Assembly: GCA_934565775.1 (NCBI GenBank)
Contig: CAKTIN010000040.1
Span: 1 to 17,548 of the forward strand
Source of the DNA: an uncultured Oscillospiraceae bacterium
GTDB lineage: Bacteria > Bacillota > Clostridia > Oscillospirales > Oscillospiraceae
Direction: 5' to 3'
DNA length: 17,548 nt
Made by a program: the position numbers and the translations under genes. Positions 12,725-17,548 of the stretch are shown here, one piece after another. Positions within the stretch are counted from its first letter, which is position 1. Each line of letters begins with the position of its first letter. The notes beneath the pieces were generated by a model. The model saw only the letters and a list, made by a program, of their open reading frames with translations. It had not been told where the DNA came from and ran no database searches.

Positions 12725-14041
12725 TCAGCCTTTCTCCTGGCCAAATACCGCCGGGAGGGCGTGCTGGGCAAGGGCAGAGACCACACCGTCCAGATCGATG
12801 GTGGGGAATTTCCCCGCCTGATAGAGAATTTTGCCCCGGACCATGGTCATAGCCACATCTCCGCCCCGGGCATACTGCACCAGCGCGGTGAGCACATTGT
12901 GGCAGGGCATCAAATGGGGCGCGGTAAAGTCCACCAGGACCAGGTCCGCGTCCATGCCTACCTTCAGCATTCCGCACTGGCCGCTGCGGCCCTGGGCCTT
13001 CGCCCCGCAGACCGTGGCCATCATCAGCGCCGCCGGCGCGGGCAGGGCCGTTGGGTCCCCGGTGCTCTGCCGGACATTCCGGGTAAGCGCCGCCATGGCG
13101 GAGAACAGGTCCGTAGAGCCAAAGGCGGCGGGGCCCGTGCCCAGGGTCACGTTCATTCCAGCCTTGGCAAGCGCCAGCACATCCGGCGTCTGCCTTCCCA
13201 CGTTCCCGTCCGCCACCGGGCAAACCACGGCATTGACCTTCCGCTTGCCCAGAAGGGCGAGATCCTCCGGCTCCAGGCCGTACAGTCCGGTCAGGGTCAC
13301 GCTCTTAGGCAGAAAGGTCCCGTGGCAGTCCAGCAGGGCCGCCGGGCTCAGGCCATACCGGTCCCGGCAGTCCTCCCCCTCCTGGGGATCCTGGGTCAGG
13401 CTGCACTGCAGGCCCAGGCCCTCGTTGACGGCGTAGCCCGCCATGGCCTCCCACAGATGATAGTTGGAGGTAGCGGGGCTGAGGAATCCGGCGTCCACGC
13501 GGATGCGCCCGCCGTCATAGTTCTGCCATTTCTCCCGCAGCCGGACCAGCTCGGCGCAGCCCGGGTCGTTCTCCACGTCGAACTCTTCCTCCTCCGGGTC
13601 AAACAGCGTCGCCGGCCGGGCAAGATTCGCCTTGATCCCGGACTCCGCCACCGCCTGGGCCACCTCATCGGTGAAATAGTATTGGTCAGACACGGAGGTC
13701 ACGCCGAAGCGCAGGCACTCCGCGATTCCCAACAGGCTGGCCGCCCGGACGCTCTCGCCGTCCAGCTTTCCCTCCGCCTGATGCAGAAAGTGCAGGCTCT
13801 CCGGGTTCCAGCCGTCGGCATACCCCCGGAACAGGTTCCCCGCCAGCTGGGTATGGCAGTTCACCAGCCCGGGCATCAGCACCATGCCGGTGCCATCAAT
13901 GATCTTCTCCGGGGGCTCCTTGGGGGCCGTCTTTCCCAGATAGGCGATCTTGCCGCCCTGAACGCCCAGGAAGGCGGCAGGGAGCATCCGCAGCTCCTCA
14001 TCCATGGTGACAAGGGTCACGTTGGCAAATAAATATTCCAT
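12725..14041 (-). CDS. Amidohydrolase-fold protein lacking catalytic residues (MtaD/TrzA-like pseudoenzyme)
   Basis: A 438-aa full-length member of the amidohydrolase superfamily, closest in pattern to 5-methylthioadenosine/S-adenosylhomocysteine deaminases. Fold landmarks are intact: GMVLMPGLVNCH (52-63), RGYADG, FGVTSVSDQYYF (112-123), TGDPTALPAP (327-336), GMDADLVLVD (362-371). The metal and catalytic residues are not. The HxH motif reads HTQ (Gln65); the position of the third His reads Ser214 in LQCSLTQDP, with Gln217 at the catalytic Glu; the fourth His reads Gly252; the metal Asp reads Gly303 in LGTGPAAF. It therefore should not deaminate by the known mechanism. The frame is uninterrupted, with AAGGAG upstream, 3 bases after hemZ. 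Confidence 0.88.
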   Translation of the reverse strand: MEYLFANVTLVTMDEELRMLPAAFLGVQGGKIAYLGKTAPKEPPEKIIDGTGMVLMPGLVNCHTQLAGNLFRGYADGWNPESLHFLHQAEGKLDGESVRAASLLGIAECLRFGVTSVSDQYYFTDEVAQAVAESGIKANLARPATLFDPEEEEFDVENDPGCAELVRLREKWQNYDGGRIRVDAGFLSPATSNYHLWEAMAGYAVNEGLGLQCSLTQDPQEGEDCRDRYGLSPAALLDCHGTFLPKSVTLTGLYGLEPEDLALLGKRKVNAVVCPVADGNVGRQTPDVLALAKAGMNVTLGTGPAAFGSTDLFSAMAALTRNVRQSTGDPTALPAPAALMMATVCGAKAQGRSGQCGMLKVGMDADLVLVDFTAPHLMPCHNVLTALVQYARGGDVAMTMVRGKILYQAGKFPTIDLDGVVSALAQHALPAVFGQEKG

Positions 14042-14044
14042 GGT

Positions 14045-15505
14045 CTACTCCTTACTCCGGCGCATCAGCTCGAAAATCTCTGCCTTCTGCCGGATGGTGT
14101 CGTCGATGCGGTCCAGGTATTGCTGGGGGAACTTGGGATTGTGGAACCGCTCCAGCCGCCCGCCGGGCAGGTTCACCTTTGTCATTCCCCCGCCCCCGAC
14201 CGAGATGATGGAATGCAGCTCCTCCATCATGTAGATATTGTACAGGCACTCCTCTCCGGGTTTGCACCAGCCCACATTCTCAAAGCTGCCGGACATATAT
14301 TTCTGCCGGTACAGATAATAGGGCCCGTAGCCCAGGCCCCGGAGGGTCCTGCCGGCAAAATCCACCATCTCCGCCACGGCCTCCGCCGCAGGCAGCTCCA
14401 CCCGCTTGCCATACAGGTCTGCGCCCTTCTTGATCGCCAGGGTGTGCACCGTAATGTTGCTGGGCCCCAGAGCCGCCACCGCCTCCAGGGACTTGGCAAA
14501 GCCCTCCGGGGTATCTCCGGGCAGCCCGGCGATCAGATCCATATTGATCTGCCGGAAGCCCGCCTGTTCTGCCTGGGCATAGGCCCGGGTGATCTCCTGA
14601 GCCGTATGCCGCCTGCCGCACAGGGCCAGCACCCGGTCGTCCATGGACTGCGGGTTGATGCTGATCCGCCGTGCCCCGTGGGCAAAAAGGACCGCCAGCT
14701 TCTCCGGGGTGATGGTATCCGGCCTCCCGGCCTCCACGGTATACTCCAGGCAGCCCTCCAGGGGGATCCACCGGTCCACCGCAGCCATCAGCCGGTCCAG
14801 CTGCTCCGCCGAGAGGGTGGTGGGCGTGCCGCCGCCTATATAGATTGTACGGACCCGGAAGCCGGAACTTTCCAGCAATTTTCCCGTAGCCTCCAGCTCC
14901 CGCAGCAGGGCCTGCAAATAGGGCTCCAGCAGCTTCCCCGCACCGCCGATGGCGGCGCTGACAAAACTGCAATAGGCGCAGCGGGTAGGGCAGAAGGGAA
15001 TGCCAATATACAAAGAAATGTCGCCGGGCTCCAGGCGCTTTGCCGCCTCCACCGTGGCCAGGGACGCGTCCACGCACAGCTTCCGCCGGGCGGGGGTCAC
15101 AAAATAGACCTCCTTCAAAAGCCGGTCCGCCGAGGCGGCAGAGCCACCGGCTAGAAGATGGGCCGTGGTGAGCTTCGTGGGGCGGACTCCCGCCAGCGCG
15201 CCCCAGGCGGGGGGCTCCGGCAAAAGCTGCGCCGCAGCCAGATAGTAGCTCTGCTGCAGGGCCCGGCGGCGCAGGCGCACGGTCTCCCCCGCCGCCGGGA
15301 TACGGCGGCTGGCAGAGGCGGTCCTCCCCCGCCAGGTGATCTTCGCCGTGGCGGTGAGCCAGGTTTTTCCCCGGTGCAGAGCGGAGACCGCCCCGTCCCC
15401 GTCAAAGGGAGCGGAAACCGGCTCCATGGATTCCTCCGGGAACAGGCTCAGCTGAAGCTGCTCCAGGGCATACCGGTCCTCATGGCCGGATAACAGTAAT
15501 TTCAT
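14045..15505 (-). CDS. hemZ: HemZ, coproporphyrinogen III oxidase-like radical SAM enzyme
   Basis: A 486-aa radical SAM protein of the HemZ branch. The 4Fe-4S ligands are C172, C176 and C179 in PFCPTRCAYCSF (170-181), followed by the SAM motif IYIGGGTPTTL. The first ~160 residues form the HemZ-specific N-terminal domain, including GVRPTKL (106-112). HemZ has been linked to oxygen-independent coproporphyrinogen dehydrogenation, though relatives of this family (HemW) are heme chaperones, so activity is not certain. The ATG at 15505 follows AAAGGA, 12 bases after the MBL gene stop. The order rel-dtd-MBL-hemZ recurs in Clostridia. Confidence 0.92.
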   Translation of the reverse strand: MKLLLSGHEDRYALEQLQLSLFPEESMEPVSAPFDGDGAVSALHRGKTWLTATAKITWRGRTASASRRIPAAGETVRLRRRALQQSYYLAAAQLLPEPPAWGALAGVRPTKLTTAHLLAGGSAASADRLLKEVYFVTPARRKLCVDASLATVEAAKRLEPGDISLYIGIPFCPTRCAYCSFVSAAIGGAGKLLEPYLQALLRELEATGKLLESSGFRVRTIYIGGGTPTTLSAEQLDRLMAAVDRWIPLEGCLEYTVEAGRPDTITPEKLAVLFAHGARRISINPQSMDDRVLALCGRRHTAQEITRAYAQAEQAGFRQINMDLIAGLPGDTPEGFAKSLEAVAALGPSNITVHTLAIKKGADLYGKRVELPAAEAVAEMVDFAGRTLRGLGYGPYYLYRQKYMSGSFENVGWCKPGEECLYNIYMMEELHSIISVGGGGMTKVNLPGGRLERFHNPKFPQQYLDRIDDTIRQKAEIFELMRRSKE

Positions 15506-15517
15506 AGCGTTCTTCCT

Positions 15518-16108
15518 TTAATCCTGAAGATAGGGATTCTCCGCCCGCTCCCGGGCCAGCGTGGTCGCCTCCCCGTGGCCGGGATACACCGGCCCGTCAT
15601 AGGGCAGGTCCCGGAGCTTCCGAAGGGACGCCAGCATCTGCTGCCGGCTTCCTCCCGGGAAATCCGTCCGGCCGCAGCTCCCCGCAAAAAGGGTATCCCC
15701 GGAAAACAGCGCGTCCTGCGTCAGCAGGCACACGGAGCCGGGAGTATGCCCGGGGGTGGGAAGGACCCGGAAGGTGAGCCCCCCGGCCGTGACCGGCACC
15801 TCCGGGTCATAGCTGTCGGTATAGAAAAGGGGCCCGGCGGTAAGCTGCTTTGGGAGAGACAGGTCCTCCTCCATGAGCCACACCGGGCAGCGGGTGGCCT
15901 CGTGGAGCGCCCGGACCGCCCCCACATGGTCAAAATGCCCATGGGTCAAAAGAATCGCCTCCGGGCGCAGACCCAGCTCATTGAACCGGCGCAAAATCAG
16001 CGGCCCCTGGTCGCCGGGGTCGATCACGGCGCAGCGCCCGCTCCCCTCGGCCCAGGCCAGGTAGCAATTGGTCTGCAAGGGCCCCAGGGTCATGGTCTCC
16101 AGCTTCAT
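15518..16108 (-). CDS. MBL-fold metallo-hydrolase (glyoxalase II-like)
   Basis: A 196-aa metallo-beta-lactamase-fold hydrolase of the short glyoxalase II-like (YqgX/YcbL) type. The metal motif THGHFDHVG (55-63) supplies H56, H58, D60 and H61; H121 lies in PGHTPGS, D138 in FSGDTLF and H178 in PGHGE. All ligands for a dinuclear site are present, so it should be active, with substrate possibly a thioester such as lactoylglutathione or an analogue. The start is taken at the ATG at 16108 because AGGAGG ends 6 bases before it. An ATG two codons earlier (16114) directly abuts AGGAGG and is less likely. Confidence 0.92.
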   Translation of the reverse strand: MKLETMTLGPLQTNCYLAWAEGSGRCAVIDPGDQGPLILRRFNELGLRPEAILLTHGHFDHVGAVRALHEATRCPVWLMEEDLSLPKQLTAGPLFYTDSYDPEVPVTAGGLTFRVLPTPGHTPGSVCLLTQDALFSGDTLFAGSCGRTDFPGGSRQQMLASLRKLRDLPYDGPVYPGHGEATTLARERAENPYLQD

Positions 16109-16118
16109 GTCCATCCTC

Positions 16119-16568
16119 CTACATCAGTTCGTCCGTATCCAGCAAAATCGTCACCGGGCCGTCGTTCACCGATGCCACCTGCATATCCGCGCCGAAGCGC
16201 CCATGCTGAGGCGGGAAGCCCAGCTCCCGGCACAGGGCCAAAAAGCGCTCATACATGGCGTTGCCCAGCTCCGGCCCCGCCGCGCCCACAAAGCTGGGGC
16301 GGCGGCCCTTCCGGCAATTGCCATATAGGGTAAACTGGCTGACCACCAGGACCTCGCCGCCCACCTGCTCCAGGCCCAGATTCATTTTTCCGGCCTCGTC
16401 CTCAAAGACCCGCAGGCCCAGGGCCTTTTCCGCCAGGCGGCGGCACTGGGCCTCTCCGTCCTCCGGGCCCACGCCCAGCAGGATCAAAAAGCCCCGGCCG
16501 ATCTGCCCCACCGTCTGACCGTCGATGGTCACGCTGGCGGAGCGCACTCTTGTTACAACCGCTCTCAT
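16119..16568 (-). CDS. dtd: D-aminoacyl-tRNA deacylase
   Basis: A 149-aa Dtd enzyme that hydrolyses D-aminoacyl-tRNAs, including glycyl-tRNA-Ala mischarging products, to protect translation. Both family signatures are complete: SQFTLYG (77-83) and the Gly-cisPro motif NDGPVT (135-140). Length is typical. The ATG at 16568 follows AAGGAG, 12 bases downstream of rel, the usual neighbour in Firmicutes. Its stop is 10 bases before the MBL-fold gene start. Confidence 0.96.
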   Translation of the reverse strand: MRAVVTRVRSASVTIDGQTVGQIGRGFLILLGVGPEDGEAQCRRLAEKALGLRVFEDEAGKMNLGLEQVGGEVLVVSQFTLYGNCRKGRRPSFVGAAGPELGNAMYERFLALCRELGFPPQHGRFGADMQVASVNDGPVTILLDTDELM

Positions 16569-16580
16569 TGCCGTCTCTCC

Positions 16581-17548
16581 TTAATTATGCCCCCGGCGGA
16601 CCTCAATCACGTCCCGAATGGACAGCAGCCGGTTGCGGATAGTATCCAGCTCCGTTACGTTTTTCACCTCAAAGGTCAGGGTGAAGGTGCTGCGCCCGGC
16701 GGGCAGATCCTTGCCGGAGAGCTCCTTGACCTTTACCTTGGAGGTAGTCATAGCCGTAGCAATGTCCAGCAGCAGCCCGTCCCGGGTGATGCAATCCAGT
16801 TCCAAAGTGGTGTCGAAGGGCTTGTCCTCCTCATAGGCCCACCGGACCCGGACCCATCGGGCGGAATCCTTGGAATCCGCTCCGTTTCTGGCGTTGGGAC
16901 AGTCCGCCCGGTGAATGGACACGCCGTAGCCCTTGGTAATAAAGCCCACGATGGGGTCCCCGGGCACCGGGGTACAGCACCGGGCAAATTTTATCATGCA
17001 CGAATCAATATCCTCCACGATCACGCCGCTGACCGCATGGCGGTTCAGCGGTGCGGTGGACGCCTCCGGTGTTGTGCGCAGGGGGGACTCCTTTCCCACC
17101 TGGGTAGGATTCTGCACCCCACGGGTCGCCTTCAGCAGCTCGTCCCGGATCCGGCCCACGGCCTTCACCGCGGTCAGGCCGCCGTAGCCGATGGCGGCAT
17201 ACATATCCTCCAGATTGGCAAAGCTCAGCTTTTGCAGCAGCACCGGCAGCAGCTCCTCATCCTGGAGCAGGTTGGGGGCAAAGCCCTGCCGCTTGAGCTC
17301 TCCTTCAAAGCTGGCCCGGCCGTGGATGATGTTCTCATCCCGCTTTTCCTTCTTGAACCACTGCTTGATCTTGGTCCGGGCCTGGTTGCTCTTACAGATA
17401 TTCAGCCAGTCCCGGCTGGGGCCCTTGGCGTTTTTGGAGGTAATGACCTCCACAATGTCTCCGTTGTGCAGGGGCTTGTCAATATTGGCAATGCGGTTGT
17501 TGATTTTCGCCCCCACCATGGCATTCCCGACACCGGAGTGGATAGCAT
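16581..17548 (-). CDS. rel: RelA/SpoT family (p)ppGpp synthetase/hydrolase, C-terminal part
   Basis: The last ~322 residues of a long bifunctional Rel protein; the gene enters from the right edge. Visible parts are the end of the TGS domain (AIHSGVGNAMVGAKINNRIA, then DIVEVITSKNAKGPSRDWL), the alpha-helical region, the conserved-cysteine/zinc-finger region (FARCCTPVPGDPIVGFITKG, then HRADCPNA), and a C-terminal ACT domain ending EVRRGHN. The hydrolase and synthetase domains lie outside the window. Rel controls the stringent response to amino-acid starvation on ribosomes. It is the first visible gene of the minus-strand core operon. Confidence 0.95.
   Translation of the reverse strand, partial: AIHSGVGNAMVGAKINNRIANIDKPLHNGDIVEVITSKNAKGPSRDWLNICKSNQARTKIKQWFKKEKRDENIIHGRASFEGELKRQGFAPNLLQDEELLPVLLQKLSFANLEDMYAAIGYGGLTAVKAVGRIRDELLKATRGVQNPTQVGKESPLRTTPEASTAPLNRHAVSGVIVEDIDSCMIKFARCCTPVPGDPIVGFITKGYGVSIHRADCPNARNGADSKDSARWVRVRWAYEEDKPFDTTLELDCITRDGLLLDIATAMTTSKVKVKELSGKDLPAGRSTFTLTFEVKNVTELDTIRNRLLSIRDVIEVRRGHN

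Noticed and set aside
11134..12852. A 572-codon open frame on the plus strand, and further long frames at 12584-14032 and 14120-15154
   Set aside because: They lie antisense to the flippase, amidohydrolase and HemZ genes, have low-complexity Gln/His/Gly/Arg-rich translations with no domain, and arise from the GC-rich third positions of the real genes.
12522..13223. A 233-codon minus-strand frame overlapping the amidohydrolase and flippase
   Set aside because: It is a Gly/Ala/Arg-rich shadow in another frame of two clearly coding genes.
1..17548. CRISPR array, insertion sequence with transposase, or phage genes
   Set aside because: No regularly spaced repeat-spacer units, transposase, integrase or phage structural protein was seen on either strand.

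Overview
The window reads as chromosomal DNA of a GC-rich gut-type Clostridia bacterium, most likely an Oscillospiraceae relative. The grounds are the gene order rel-dtd-MBL-hemZ, a SpoVB/YabM-type flippase beside HU and rqcP (a Firmicutes arrangement), Gram-positive Shine-Dalgarno sites, and the gene families present. The genus is inference.

Bases 1-3990, minus strand: a sugar-uptake and catabolism locus. In transcription order it holds a broken sugar ABC transporter (5' end of the ATPase gene joined out of frame to the 3' end of the substrate-binding protein gene), a D-lyxose isomerase-type cupin, a PfkB-family sugar kinase, and a ROK-family regulator that runs off the left edge. The ROK gene has its own consensus promoter. 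That promoter and the transporter promoter carry closely related inverted repeats over their -35 elements, which suggests one repressor controls both, probably the ROK protein. A LacX-like aldose 1-epimerase (3992-4861, plus) diverges from the transporter.

Bases 4862-8700, mainly plus strand: a scarred accessory stretch with visibly lower GC than the right half. It contains an unassigned segment, an orphan promoter with a palindrome, a deleted AraC-family regulator, a tight cassette (ATC hydrolase-like protein, four-helix membrane protein, LCM-type methyltransferase) and a truncated fourth cassette gene. At least three junctions here and in the ABC locus look like deletion scars.

Bases 8741-17548, minus strand: tRNA-Pro(TGG) with its own promoter and a strong terminator, then a compact core operon. 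In transcription order it is rel (partial), dtd, an MBL-fold hydrolase, hemZ, an amidohydrolase-fold protein that has lost nearly all its metal ligands, a SpoVB-like flippase, HU, rqcP, a DUF2156 protein and a GNAT acetyltransferase. Gaps are 28 nt or less, and several genes abut or overlap.

The most unusual items are the apparently catalytically dead but intact amidohydrolase inside a housekeeping operon, the paired operator-like palindromes, the transporter deletion fusion, and the uncharacterised ATC-hydrolase/membrane/methyltransferase cassette.
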